Origin: Fulvivirga sediminis
GTDB taxonomy: Bacteria; Bacteroidota; Bacteroidia; Cytophagales; Cyclobacteriaceae
Reading direction: 5' to 3'
DNA: 64,000 nucleotides
NCBI RefSeq assembly: GCF_016757215.1
Contig: NZ_JAESIY010000006.1
Coordinates: 328,729 to 392,728, forward strand
Shown: positions 1 to 8,523 of the stretch, in pieces
Layout: every line of letters begins with the position of its first letter
Position numbering within the stretch: the first letter of the stretch is position 1
The notes under the pieces: generated by a model
What the model was told of the DNA's origin: nothing
The model's database searches: none
Seen by the model: only the letters and a program-made list of their open reading frames with translations
Made by a program: the position numbers and the translations under genes

Positions 1-979
1 CAAAATGAACATAATTTCTAATTGCACCGCCGTTATCGTCATAGCTCTTTCTATTGAAGGTATTGAGAAAATAATCATAAGTTTGCCCCGCTGCCCAATG
101 TGCATCTAAAGCTCCATTATCTTTACTTTCATTATTCCACTCGTCTTCCTCCCAACTATTATCATTATCCACAAAGTCAGAAGCTTGATCAAAGTTTGCC
201 CCCCCATTCATATCATAGGTTTCTATACCTTCCCCTCTGGTGTTATCCCTAAGCCTATAGCTATTTCCTGAAAAGCGGTCCGTCTGAATACTTCGTACAC
301 CACTATACCGGGTATGAGCGGTACCCTCTTCCGCCACATGATGAATAATAGGCTTTGACTTAATTATTTCTCCTGTTTTAGCACTTACAAAAACATAAAG
401 TCTGCCCAAAGGCTGATACGAATAAATATCATATTTATAAGCTAGTTCGTCTTTAACAATCACCAAGTCTCCTTCAGGTTTTTCATATCCTATAGCGTTT
501 GCCTGGTCATGTTCATCCCATAAATAACTCTTAGCGCCAACAAAATCCACCGCTTTTTTAAAAGCCTGCTCCCCAGATAGTGATGGATTTACATCCACAC
601 CCTCCAACACTTGATAGTCTCCATTCATTGCAGAAACCTTACCGGCTACGGTATGTACATTGTAAATAGCATCTTCAACTAGTATTCCTTTATAAAATTG
701 CTGATAGCGAGTATGTACTCTCCCTCGAGAATCTGTATAAGACTTGATAGCCTTAAAATCATTTTCATTATTAACTGACAACCTCTCATGCAAGACCTCA
801 TTTACCTCTGTAGCACTTACACTTTCTGCTTTTGTGTCAAATTTGAGGTATTTATATCTACCGGTCTCTTTACTTACGGAAGATTTAAGCAAACGCCCTT
901 TATTTTGCCCCAAACTAATATTGGAAATAAATATTAGGCCTATACACACAATTAATGATACGCAATTATGCCTGTTCAT
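1..979 (-). CDS. M4 (thermolysin-like) metallopeptidase, N-terminal part, truncated by window edge
   Basis: Reading the minus strand from an ATG at 979 gives about 326 open codons that run off the left edge. Residues 1-25 form a signal peptide (hydrophobic stretch, then SLGQ). A propeptide of FTP/PepSY type follows, with YQQFYKGILVEDAIYNVH typical of M4 proenzymes. From about residue 285 the text ALDAHWAAGQTYDYF and then SYDDNGGAIRNYVHF matches the start of the thermolysin catalytic domain. The HExxH zinc site would lie beyond the edge, so activity cannot be checked here. It is probably a secreted protease. In this phylum such enzymes usually carry a C-terminal T9SS sorting domain, which is also out of view. 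The family call is strong; substrate is unknown. Confidence 0.87.
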   Translation of the reverse strand, partial: MNRHNCVSLIVCIGLIFISNISLGQNKGRLLKSSVSKETGRYKYLKFDTKAESVSATEVNEVLHERLSVNNENDFKAIKSYTDSRGRVHTRYQQFYKGILVEDAIYNVHTVAGKVSAMNGDYQVLEGVDVNPSLSGEQAFKKAVDFVGAKSYLWDEHDQANAIGYEKPEGDLVIVKDELAYKYDIYSYQPLGRLYVFVSAKTGEIIKSKPIIHHVAEEGTAHTRYSGVRSIQTDRFSGNSYRLRDNTRGEGIETYDMNGGANFDQASDFVDNDNSWEEDEWNNESKDNGALDAHWAAGQTYDYFLNTFNRKSYDDNGGAIRNYVHF

Positions 980-1319
980 AATATGAGTTTTAAATAGAAT
1001 TAGCTTCAATACAAACTACAATTAACTCACCAATAAAACTCCCGGTAAGGACAATTGTTAATATTATATTAGTTCCACTAATATTTCACTGTTATACACG
1101 TCGTATTACCGATCTTCTTTACAGATGTAGTACTTAAAAGCTAAAAATAAGGCTATTAGTAAAAGTGCGTAGAAACCCCTTAAAACCAATCGGCCTGAGT
1201 GCCAAAAGTTATAAACTAAAGAAGAGTTGAAAGGAATGTTACTATATTAAAAAGGAATAAAAAAAGTCCGTAACTGAGAATTACGGACTTTTTATGTTGT
1301 ATATTAAAACGATAGCTTA
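980..1319. other. Intergenic region between the M4 protease and gcvP
   Basis: This 340-base gap holds the upstream region of the M4 gene and, at its right end, the gcvP terminator (1261-1293). I see no small ORF, RNA gene or repeat in the rest, and no clean TAnnTTTG box for the protease. Confidence 0.5.
1261..1293 (-). terminator. Rho-independent terminator downstream of gcvP
   Basis: The sequence aaaaagtccgtaa, a short loop and ttacggactttttat forms a near-perfect 12-bp hairpin flanked by A and T runs. It lies 27 bases past the gcvP stop. The symmetry means it could also stop transcripts on the plus strand. Confidence 0.8.
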
Positions 1320-4196
1320 TTAAGCCTCATAATGCTCTATAGGCAAACAGCTACACATCAGGTTTCTATCTCCATAAGCATTATCCACTCTGCCTACCGT
1401 AGGCCAGAATTTGGCATCTCTGATATACGCTAATGGGAAAGCCGCCTTTTCACGGGTATAGGGTTTATCCCATGCATCTGCTGTAATCAATGCTGCTGTG
1501 TGAGGAGCATTTTTAAGCACATTATTATCTTTATCACAAGCGCCTTCTTCTACCTCCTTTATTTCTTTTCTTATTTCTATAAGGGCATCGCAGAATCTAT
1601 CTAACTCTTCTTTAGGCTCACTTTCAGTAGGCTCAATCATCATAGTACCTGCCACAGGGAATGACACTGTAGGCGAATGAAATCCATAATCCATCAATCG
1701 CTTAGCAATATCTTCCACTTCAATGCCGCATTTCTTAAACTCACGGCAATCGATGATCATCTCATGTGCACATCTGCCATTCTTACCAGTATACAATACC
1801 GGATAATGACCTGACAACCTTTCTTTGATGTAATTAGCGTTCAAAATAGCCATGCGAGTAGCATTTTTCAATCCTTCTCTTCCCATAAGCGCTATGTAAG
1901 CGTATGAAATAGCCAAAATACTAGCACTACCCCAAGGTGCTGCTGAAACAGGATCAATGGCTTGCTCGCCTCCTGTTTTTACTACAGGATTTCCTGGCAA
2001 GAACGGGGCTAGCTGAGAAGCTACGCCGATCGGTCCCATACCAGGGCCACCTCCACCATGAGGTATGCAGAAAGTTTTGTGTAGGTTAAGGTGACATACA
2101 TCTGCTCCTATATTAGCAGGACTAGTAAGACCTACCTGAGCATTCATGTTAGCACCATCCATATACACCTGACCACCATGTTCATGGATAATCTCACATA
2201 TCTCCATGATTTCTTCTTCAAACACTCCATGAGTTGAAGGATATGTTACCATCAAAGCAGAAAGTTCATCTTTATGCTCCTCTGCTTTCGCCTTCAGGTC
2301 ACTTACATCAATATTTCCTTTATCATCACAGTTAACAATAACCACCTTCATACCAGCAAGCACTGCACTGGCAGGGTTAGTACCATGAGCTGATGAAGGA
2401 ATCAAAGTCACATTTCTCTTGCTATCACCTCTACTTTCATGATAAGCTCTTATAACCATAAGTCCGGCATACTCACCTTGTGCACCACTGTTTGGCTGTA
2501 ATGATACTGCCGAGAAACCAGTAATAGCACACAGCCAATCGCTAAGATCTTTGAACATTTCATGGTATCCTTCTGCCTGATCTACAGGGGCAAATGGGTG
2601 AATATTACCCAACTCTGGCCAAGTAACAGGAATCATTTCAGTAGTTCCATTTAGCTTCATAGTACACGAGCCTAATGAAATCATCGAGTGAACTAAGGAA
2701 AGATCCTTATTTTCAAGCCTCTTTATATATCTCGTCATTTCATGTTCTGAATGATGAGTATTAAAAATAGGATGAGTTAAATATTCTGATGTTCTGATGA
2801 GCTCATGTGGCCAGTTCATTTCCAAGTTTTCACTTTCTGACTGAGCAGAAAAAGATAATGAGCCTGCTTTAGCAGCTGCAAAAACAGAAAGAATTTCTTC
2901 AATATCCTCGATTCTGGTAGTCTCATCAAGAGAGATACCTACATGACCATCAAAATACCTAAAGTTTATTTCGCTTTTTAAAGCTTCGCCTTTCAATGCG
3001 TCTACATTATCTACTTTAACTTTTAACGTATCAAAGTAGCCAGTATTTAATTGCTCTATGCCCAAAGACTTAAGGCCTTTATCTAACAATAAAGTAAGGC
3101 CGTGAATACGCTCTGCAATCTTCTTTAATCCAGTAGGGCCATGATAAACGGCATACATACCTGACATCACAGCCAAAAGTACCTGTGCTGTACAGATGTT
3201 AGAAGTCGCTTTTTCTCTTCTGATATGTTGCTCGCGAGTTTGTAGTGCCATTCTGTAGCCAGAGTTACCTTCACTATCAACCGAAGCACCAATTATTCTT
3301 CCTGGTATCTGCCTTTTATAACTGTCTTTAGTAGCAAAATAGGCCGCATGTGGTCCACCATATCCCATAGGCACTCCAAAACGTTGACTAGTACCTACTA
3401 CTACATCAGCCCCCATCTCTCCAGGAGATTTCATTAATAGCAGACTCATTAAGTCCGCTGCTATAGCAGTGAATACATTGTTTTCTTGAGCGGAAGCTAT
3501 AAAAGAAGTATAGTCATGAACCTGCCCGTTATTATCAGGGTTTTGAACCAAAACACCATATAATTCAGGATCAGTAAGATCTACAGTATTGATGTCACCC
3601 ACTACCAACTCTATACCTACAGGCAGCGCTCTGTTTTTCATTACGCTGATAGTCTGAGGAAATACATTTTGATCAACAAAAAACTTTGATGCCTTCTTCT
3701 TGCTTCCCTTCCTTGCTCCTGCCAACATAGCTACCGCTTCAGCCGCTGCAGTACCTTCATCTAATAGAGATGCATTAGCAATCTCCATACCCGTAAGGTC
3801 TATAATCATAGTCTGAAAGTTCACTAAAGCTTCCAGCCTACCTTGTGCTATTTCAGCTTGGTAAGGAGTATAAGCAGTATACCATCCCGGGTTTTCAAGT
3901 ATATTTCTTAATATAACAGGAGGAACAAAAGTATTATAGTATCCTGCTCCTATATAAGACTTGTAAATTTTATTCTTGCTGGCAAGGGACTTGAAATCAT
4001 TCAAAAATTTGTACTCCGTCTTTGCCAAAGGTAGATTTACTTCCTCTTTTAGCCTAATAGCCTGAGGAATAGTCTGGTCAATCAGTTCTTCCAACGATGT
4101 AGCTTTTATTAAGCCTAACATCTCCTTAATTTGTGCCTCGTCTGGCCCGATGTGCCTCGTTTCGAATCTTTCCAGGTTGTTAATTTCAAGTTTCAT
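1320..4196 (-). CDS. gcvP: Glycine dehydrogenase (decarboxylating), glycine cleavage P protein
   Basis: This PLP enzyme decarboxylates glycine and passes the aminomethyl group to lipoylated GcvH. The single long chain contains both P-protein halves. The PLP-lysine site [16 protein letters not shown] is intact; the lysine codon is at 2076-2078. An upstream in-frame ATG at 4241 exists, but the ATG at 4196 gives [18 protein letters not shown], which matches the usual family N-terminus. It also gives 958 residues with the PLP lysine at 707, close to the family's usual size and site. A TAnnTTTG box at 4252-4259 suits the downstream start. No gcvT or gcvH is nearby, so the system is dispersed. lipA, needed to lipoylate GcvH, is 1.8 kb away. 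Confidence 0.96.
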   Translation of the reverse strand: MKLEINNLERFETRHIGPDEAQIKEMLGLIKATSLEELIDQTIPQAIRLKEEVNLPLAKTEYKFLNDFKSLASKNKIYKSYIGAGYYNTFVPPVILRNILENPGWYTAYTPYQAEIAQGRLEALVNFQTMIIDLTGMEIANASLLDEGTAAAEAVAMLAGARKGSKKKASKFFVDQNVFPQTISVMKNRALPVGIELVVGDINTVDLTDPELYGVLVQNPDNNGQVHDYTSFIASAQENNVFTAIAADLMSLLLMKSPGEMGADVVVGTSQRFGVPMGYGGPHAAYFATKDSYKRQIPGRIIGASVDSEGNSGYRMALQTREQHIRREKATSNICTAQVLLAVMSGMYAVYHGPTGLKKIAERIHGLTLLLDKGLKSLGIEQLNTGYFDTLKVKVDNVDALKGEALKSEINFRYFDGHVGISLDETTRIEDIEEILSVFAAAKAGSLSFSAQSESENLEMNWPHELIRTSEYLTHPIFNTHHSEHEMTRYIKRLENKDLSLVHSMISLGSCTMKLNGTTEMIPVTWPELGNIHPFAPVDQAEGYHEMFKDLSDWLCAITGFSAVSLQPNSGAQGEYAGLMVIRAYHESRGDSKRNVTLIPSSAHGTNPASAVLAGMKVVIVNCDDKGNIDVSDLKAKAEEHKDELSALMVTYPSTHGVFEEEIMEICEIIHEHGGQVYMDGANMNAQVGLTSPANIGADVCHLNLHKTFCIPHGGGGPGMGPIGVASQLAPFLPGNPVVKTGGEQAIDPVSAAPWGSASILAISYAYIALMGREGLKNATRMAILNANYIKERLSGHYPVLYTGKNGRCAHEMIIDCREFKKCGIEVEDIAKRLMDYGFHSPTVSFPVAGTMMIEPTESEPKEELDRFCDALIEIRKEIKEVEEGACDKDNNVLKNAPHTAALITADAWDKPYTREKAAFPLAYIRDAKFWPTVGRVDNAYGDRNLMCSCLPIEHYEA

Positions 4197-4251
4197 TAGT
4201 GAAGTAAGTTCTTGTAAAAACACTTCCATTTTGCCCGCCAAAATGAAAATG

Positions 4252-4259
4252 CAAAGTTA
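4252..4259 (-). promoter_or_regulatory. Putative -7 box for gcvP
   Basis: On the minus strand this reads TAACTTTG, a full match to the Bacteroidota -7 consensus TAnnTTTG. No TTG lies at the expected -33 distance. Transcription would begin near 4245, leaving about 49 bases before the ATG at 4196. Confidence 0.4.
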
Positions 4260-4376
4260 GTATTTCTTTATCAGAAATATGCACGAGCAAAAACTTATAA
4301 AATCAATTATCAAACTGCGAATTTGCCGCTTGTAACAATTCATAATAAATAAGGGCCTCTTGGAAATATTTTTTTT

Positions 4377-4384
4377 TACTTTTG
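4377..4384 (+). promoter_or_regulatory. Putative -7 box for the M28 peptidase gene
   Basis: TACTTTTG matches TAnnTTTG and lies 33 bases before the ATG at 4418. A TTG at 4360-4362 is nearer than the usual -33 spacing, so only the -7 element is supported. Confidence 0.4.
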
Positions 4385-4417
4385 AAATAAACATTTCTAA
4401 AAATCAGCTTATTACAT

Positions 4418-5941
4418 ATGCGAAAGCTTAAATTATTTTTGATTGCGTTTGTCCTGACAGGAAGCTTATATGCTCAGGACAAAACAGCCGAGAAATACGC
4501 ATCTACCATTACCAAAGAAGACTTACACGAAGATCTTTCCATATTAGCTTCAGATGCACTAGAGGGCAGAGAAACAGGAACGAGAGGGCAAAAAATGGCC
4601 GCAGCTTTCATAAGCGCTCATTTCGAATCACTAGGACTAATGGCTCCAGTAAAAAATGGAGACAGAAAAAGTTATCTACAGCCAGTAGAGCTCTACTCTA
4701 CTGTGCCGGGCGATATTTTCATAGAAGTTAATGGTAAAAAGAAAAAAAACTTTGAAGATATAGTTTACTACGGCACATCTAGTACCAACAATATTATAAC
4801 CTCTGATATTGTATTTGCCGGAAATGGTTCTGAAGAGGACTTTAACCAAGTAAAAGCAGAAGGTAAAGCAGCTCTAATATTTGTAAATAGCCTAAGAGAC
4901 CCAAAGTTGATGCAAAATGCTGAAAAAGCTAAAGTGTCTGTTCTCTTTGCTGTAACAGATGCTTCTGATGAAGATTTTAAAACTACTACTAATAGATTTA
5001 AAAGATATTTATCAGGAGGAAGGTTATCTTTAGAGAAACCATCTATTGCTACGGGTAGTGCAGACGGAGTATTTCTTTTGTCTCCCACTACGGCAGCTGA
5101 GATCTTTAACACCTCAGCAGAAAAACTAAGAGCTGCAGCTAACGACTCCGGTAAAAAGTCTTTAAAGAAGATAAAAACAAGCACTATTAAATATCAAACT
5201 CAGCAAAAAGTAAAGACGGTATCATCTGAAAACGTGCTGGGCTACCTGGAGGGTTCTGATAAAAAAAATGAGCTTGTAGTTGTTACTGCTCATTATGACC
5301 ATGAAGGCATAAAAAATGGACAAGTCTATAATGGCGCTGATGATGATGGCTCTGGAACTTCTGCGGTATTAGAAATAGCAGAAGCCTTTGCTAAAGCTAA
5401 GGAAGACGGTAACGGCCCTCGCAGAAGCATGCTATTTATGACTGTTACTGGAGAAGAAAAAGGCTTGTTAGGTTCGAGCTATTACACCAGTAATCCTGTA
5501 TTTCCTTTAGAAAACACTGTAGTTGACTTAAATATCGACATGATTGGCCGAATAGATGAAAAGCATAAGGATGATATTAACTATCTGTACCTGGTAGGTG
5601 CAGATAAACTTTCATCAGAACTGCATACTATAAGCGAAAAAGCTAACGACACGTACACTAAATTTGAGCTGGATTACACTTATAATGATGAGAATCACCC
5701 AGAAAGAATTTATTACCGGTCTGACCACTGGAACTTTGCTAAAAACAATATCCCTGTAATCTTCTATTTTAATGGAACCCATGAAGATTATCATCAGCCT
5801 ACAGACACTGTTGATAAGATTAACTTCGATTTATTAGAAAAAAGAGCCAAATTGGTATTTTACACCGCTTGGGAACTGGCCAATAGAGAAGAGCGAATAA
5901 AAGTAGACAAGCCTAGTGAGCAAAAGGTAAATCAAGAATAA
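4418..5941 (+). CDS. Secreted M28 family zinc aminopeptidase
   Basis: The 507-residue protein begins with a signal peptide (MRKLKLFLIAFVLTGSLYAQ). After about 260 residues with a PA-like insert comes an M28 catalytic domain. Its co-catalytic zinc motifs are visible: AHYDHEG with His292, GADDDGSGT, TGEEKGLLGS, NIDMIGR, and the late HEDYHQPTDT histidine region. M28 peptidases remove N-terminal residues from peptides. This one should act in the periplasm or outside the cell. There is no T9SS tail; the C-terminus is simply charged. It is a single-gene unit between its own promoter region and a strong bidirectional terminator. The exact specificity cannot be read. Confidence 0.92.
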   Translation: MRKLKLFLIAFVLTGSLYAQDKTAEKYASTITKEDLHEDLSILASDALEGRETGTRGQKMAAAFISAHFESLGLMAPVKNGDRKSYLQPVELYSTVPGDIFIEVNGKKKKNFEDIVYYGTSSTNNIITSDIVFAGNGSEEDFNQVKAEGKAALIFVNSLRDPKLMQNAEKAKVSVLFAVTDASDEDFKTTTNRFKRYLSGGRLSLEKPSIATGSADGVFLLSPTTAAEIFNTSAEKLRAAANDSGKKSLKKIKTSTIKYQTQQKVKTVSSENVLGYLEGSDKKNELVVVTAHYDHEGIKNGQVYNGADDDGSGTSAVLEIAEAFAKAKEDGNGPRRSMLFMTVTGEEKGLLGSSYYTSNPVFPLENTVVDLNIDMIGRIDEKHKDDINYLYLVGADKLSSELHTISEKANDTYTKFELDYTYNDENHPERIYYRSDHWNFAKNNIPVIFYFNGTHEDYHQPTDTVDKINFDLLEKRAKLVFYTAWELANREERIKVDKPSEQKVNQE

Positions 5942-5956
5942 AATCTACACAATTAT

Positions 5957-5996
5957 AAAAAAGCCGGACAATGGAATACATTGTCCGGCTTTTTTA
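5957..5996. terminator. Bidirectional terminator between M28 peptidase and lipA
   Basis: aaaaagccggacaatg, a short loop and cattgtccggctttttt form a long GC-containing hairpin with A and T runs on the two sides. It sits between convergent genes and can serve both. Confidence 0.9.
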
Positions 5997-6013
5997 TTGT
6001 CCTTTCCTATATA

Positions 6014-6901
6014 TCAAATAGGCACATTTACATGTCTTTCTGCGTGGTAAGATGATCTCACCAAAGGTCCTGATTCCACATACTTAAGCCCTCTTTTTAA
6101 ACCTTCTTCTCTATAGGCATCAAACTGATCAGGATGAATAAACTCTGCCACCTCAAGGTGCATCTTAGTAGGCTGTAAGTACTGACCTAATGTAAGGATA
6201 TCTAATCCATTAGCCGCCAAGTCATCCATTGCTTTGTGTACCTCATCTTGAGTCTCTCCTACACCAAGCATGATGCCTGTTTTAGTTCTCTTACCAGCTT
6301 CCTTAGTCTTTTTAATTTGCTCAAGGCTTCTATGATATTTAGCTTGAGGCCTTACTCTTCTATATAATCTTTCTACAGTTTCTACATTATGAGAAACTAC
6401 TTCTTGTCCCGGCTCTATCATTCTATACAGCGCATCCCAATTTCCTTTCACATCAGGAATAAGTGTCTCTATAGTAGTTTCAGGACATAGCTCTTTAGTT
6501 AACTTCACTGTTTGATACCATATTTCGGCACCTCTGTCTTTTAGCTCGTCTCTGTTTACCGAAGTAAGTACAGCATGCTTTACTCCCATTAGCTTAATGG
6601 CCTCCGCCACACGTTTAGGCTCTTCCTCGTCATACTCCGGAGGCCTACCTGTAGCAACTGCACAAAAAGTACAACTTCTGGTACAAACATTACCTAAAAT
6701 CATAAAAGTAGCCGTACCGGCACCCCAGCATTCCCCCATATTAGGGCAGCTTCCACTTTCACAAATAGTATGTAATTTATGATTATCAACCAGTTTTCTC
6801 ACTTTAGCATATTCCTTACCAATAGGTAATTTTACTCTTAGCCAGTCTGGTTTACGTTTTTTCTTTTCTTCTCCTTCTGAAATTACTGGTAATTCGATCA
6901 T
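6014..6901 (-). CDS. lipA: Lipoyl synthase
   Basis: This radical-SAM enzyme inserts two sulfurs into protein-bound octanoyl groups to make lipoyl cofactor. Both iron-sulfur clusters are readable. The auxiliary cluster cysteines are C47, C52 and C58 ([12 protein letters not shown]), and the radical-SAM CxxxCxxC is C73, C77 and C80 (CTRSCTFC). The late RSSYHAE serine motif that ligates the auxiliary cluster is present. The length of 295 is normal. A -7-like box lies upstream at 6927-6934. Its product is used by GcvH, partner of GcvP here, and by the E2 partners of the fused E1 at 11.2-13.2 kb. No lipB is adjacent. Confidence 0.97.
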   Translation of the reverse strand: MIELPVISEGEEKKKRKPDWLRVKLPIGKEYAKVRKLVDNHKLHTICESGSCPNMGECWGAGTATFMILGNVCTRSCTFCAVATGRPPEYDEEEPKRVAEAIKLMGVKHAVLTSVNRDELKDRGAEIWYQTVKLTKELCPETTIETLIPDVKGNWDALYRMIEPGQEVVSHNVETVERLYRRVRPQAKYHRSLEQIKKTKEAGKRTKTGIMLGVGETQDEVHKAMDDLAANGLDILTLGQYLQPTKMHLEVAEFIHPDQFDAYREEGLKRGLKYVESGPLVRSSYHAERHVNVPI

Positions 6902-6926
6902 AAGTAGGGTATGATTATTCTCAACA

Positions 6927-6934
6927 CAAAACTA
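6927..6934 (-). promoter_or_regulatory. Putative -7 box for lipA
   Basis: The minus strand reads TAGTTTTG, matching TAnnTTTG, about 26 bases before the lipA ATG. No properly spaced -33 TTG was found. Confidence 0.4.
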
Positions 6935-6966
6935 GATAATAAATATTTAAGACCTCACTGTTTCAA

Positions 6967-7686
6967 CTATCTTCTCTTGCCGTAGAAAAGTGTAATGAAA
7001 GCTGTAGGAAAAACAGAGCTGTTATCGTAAGCTGGCATAAGCTCTACTTCGCCAGCATAAGCATCTAATAAAAAGCCTACTTCAAACCCTGTAACATGAC
7101 TTTTCTGTGACCCCAACTCAAAACTGAGGCCTGCTTTTAGATTAGCGCCTATTCTCACCTGCGACTCAAAAAGTCCTTGGAAAATCCTTCCTGATCCGTA
7201 AATCTTTGAAATATCTACATCAGGAGTATAAGGAGCATAACTAAGATTTGAATTACCTTGGTCATTATAATAGCTAATATAATATGGCGTAAGTAAACCT
7301 ATTGAAGGACCAATAGCGCCTATAGCTTTTATCTCCACCCCCTGCTCAGGAGCCTTCCTAAATAGAACTAACTCTCTCCCATATTGCAACCTGATAGCGT
7401 ACAGATAGTTACTTTTACCATAAATAAATTGGCCTCCTCCCTGATTAGAAGTTATTCTCAATTCACGCTCATGCTTTACATTCATAAGCTCTAGGCCATA
7501 ACTTTGGTACATTCTGTCACTCAGTCTTTTTGACTTGCGAGCCACCAGCCCACCAATAAGCCCACCAGCGGTATTTTTATTTACTCCCCAAATAAATTCA
7601 GATTCGTAATTATCTGCCTCTAAAGACTGAGAAAATCCCCAAAAAGGAGTAAATAAAATAAGTATAAATAATAGCTTTTTGCCCAT
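6967..7686 (-). CDS. Putative outer membrane beta-barrel protein
   Basis: I do not recognise a named family. The ATG at 7686 gives a clean signal peptide (MGKKLLFILILFTPFWGFSQ). A TTG three codons upstream is the only longer option and is less likely. The mature part of about 220 residues has alternating hydrophobic and polar strands, many Gly and Tyr, and ends in an aromatic strand (TAFITLFYG), all usual for small outer membrane barrels. It lies 65 bases upstream of lipA on the same strand, so it may be cotranscribed, although lipA has its own -7-like box. The function is unknown. Confidence 0.7.
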   Translation of the reverse strand: MGKKLLFILILFTPFWGFSQSLEADNYESEFIWGVNKNTAGGLIGGLVARKSKRLSDRMYQSYGLELMNVKHERELRITSNQGGGQFIYGKSNYLYAIRLQYGRELVLFRKAPEQGVEIKAIGAIGPSIGLLTPYYISYYNDQGNSNLSYAPYTPDVDISKIYGSGRIFQGLFESQVRIGANLKAGLSFELGSQKSHVTGFEVGFLLDAYAGEVELMPAYDNSSVFPTAFITLFYGKRR

Positions 7687-7781
7687 ACTAAGCAACAGAA
7701 AAAGTAATAATTTATAAATTTAAGGATTTTAGATTTATTAACGAAAATAGCTCAATTTTAGTTTTTACTGAAACCCTAATT

Positions 7782-8189
7782 ATGACACACTCTATGACTT
7801 CCGAATATTTAGGTGACCTACGCACAAGCGCAACTCACCTTAAATCTAACAACTCTATTATTACCGATGCGCCTCTTGATAACAACGGCAAAGGAGAAGC
7901 TTTTTCTCCTACTGATCTAGTTGCATCTGCTTTAAGCAGCTGTATGATTACAATCATGGGTATTAAAGCTGCTCAGGAAAATATAGACCTGAAAGGGCTA
8001 AAAGCAGAAGTAACTAAAGTTATGTCTGCCAGCCCTAGGCAAATCAGTGAAATTATTATCTCTTTTTCTCATGATCATCTGGAGGCCACTCCTAAACAAA
8101 TAGAAGTGCTTAAAAGAGCAGCGAAAACATGCCCTGTAGCCCTAAGTTTATCTCCAGACATCAAACAAACTATCAGCTTTAACTTTTAG
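7782..8189 (+). CDS. OsmC family peroxiredoxin-like protein
   Basis: The 135-residue protein has the OsmC/Ohr layout. Cys54 sits in the helix context SALSSCMITIMG, and Cys117 in the KTCPVALSLSPD motif. These two cysteines form the thiol-peroxidase pair that reduces organic hydroperoxides, usually with a dihydrolipoyl or other thiol donor. It belongs to the general OsmC/YhfA branch rather than clearly to Ohr. The start could be Met1 or Met5. Its last 11 bases overlap the end of the convergent ytxJ-like gene. That places two thiol-redox genes tail to tail. Confidence 0.9.
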   Translation: MTHSMTSEYLGDLRTSATHLKSNNSIITDAPLDNNGKGEAFSPTDLVASALSSCMITIMGIKAAQENIDLKGLKAEVTKVMSASPRQISEIIISFSHDHLEATPKQIEVLKRAAKTCPVALSLSPDIKQTISFNF

Positions 8190-8520
8190 CCTGATCAATG
8201 ATCTCTGAATAATTAATACCCATGTGGGAGTTGTTATAAACAGCTTCCCCTTCTTTGATCAATATAACCTGGGGTGACTCATGCTGCACTCCAAAGGTAT
8301 CGGCTATTTCATTAGAAATACTGCGGTATTTCAAAAGATCCAAGAAGTATGGTTTTATCACCTGGGCATCATCATCTTGCCATGATCTTTCCAACCTATT
8401 TAGAGCCATACTACTAATAGGGCAAGTGGTACTATGCTTAAACAGCATCACCATTTGCTCTTTTGACTCTTCTTTTATATTATTTATTTGATCCTGATTG
8501 TCTATTTTATTCCACTTCAT
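8179..8520 (-). CDS. ytxJ: Bacillithiol system redox-active protein YtxJ (monothiol bacilliredoxin)
   Basis: The 113-residue thioredoxin-fold protein has the signature KHSTTCPISSMAL with a single active cysteine (Cys33) instead of CxxC. The YtxJ family removes bacillithiol from S-bacillithiolated proteins. A later ESPQVILIKEG stretch supplies the cis-Pro of the fold. The presence of bshC at 28.6-30.1 kb supports the cell making bacillithiol. The gene follows the basic repeat protein gene by three bases in the downstream direction, so the two may be read together. It overlaps the OsmC gene end on the other strand. Confidence 0.9.
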   Translation of the reverse strand: MKWNKIDNQDQINNIKEESKEQMVMLFKHSTTCPISSMALNRLERSWQDDDAQVIKPYFLDLLKYRSISNEIADTFGVQHESPQVILIKEGEAVYNNSHMGINYSEIIDQAKS

Positions 8521-8523
8521 ATT

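Noticed and set aside
744..986. Plus-strand ORF of 80 residues
   Set aside because: It is antisense to the start of the M4 protease gene, whose signal peptide and propeptide are convincing.
4768..5184. Minus-strand ORF of 138 residues
   Set aside because: It is antisense to the M28 peptidase and has no recognisable pattern.
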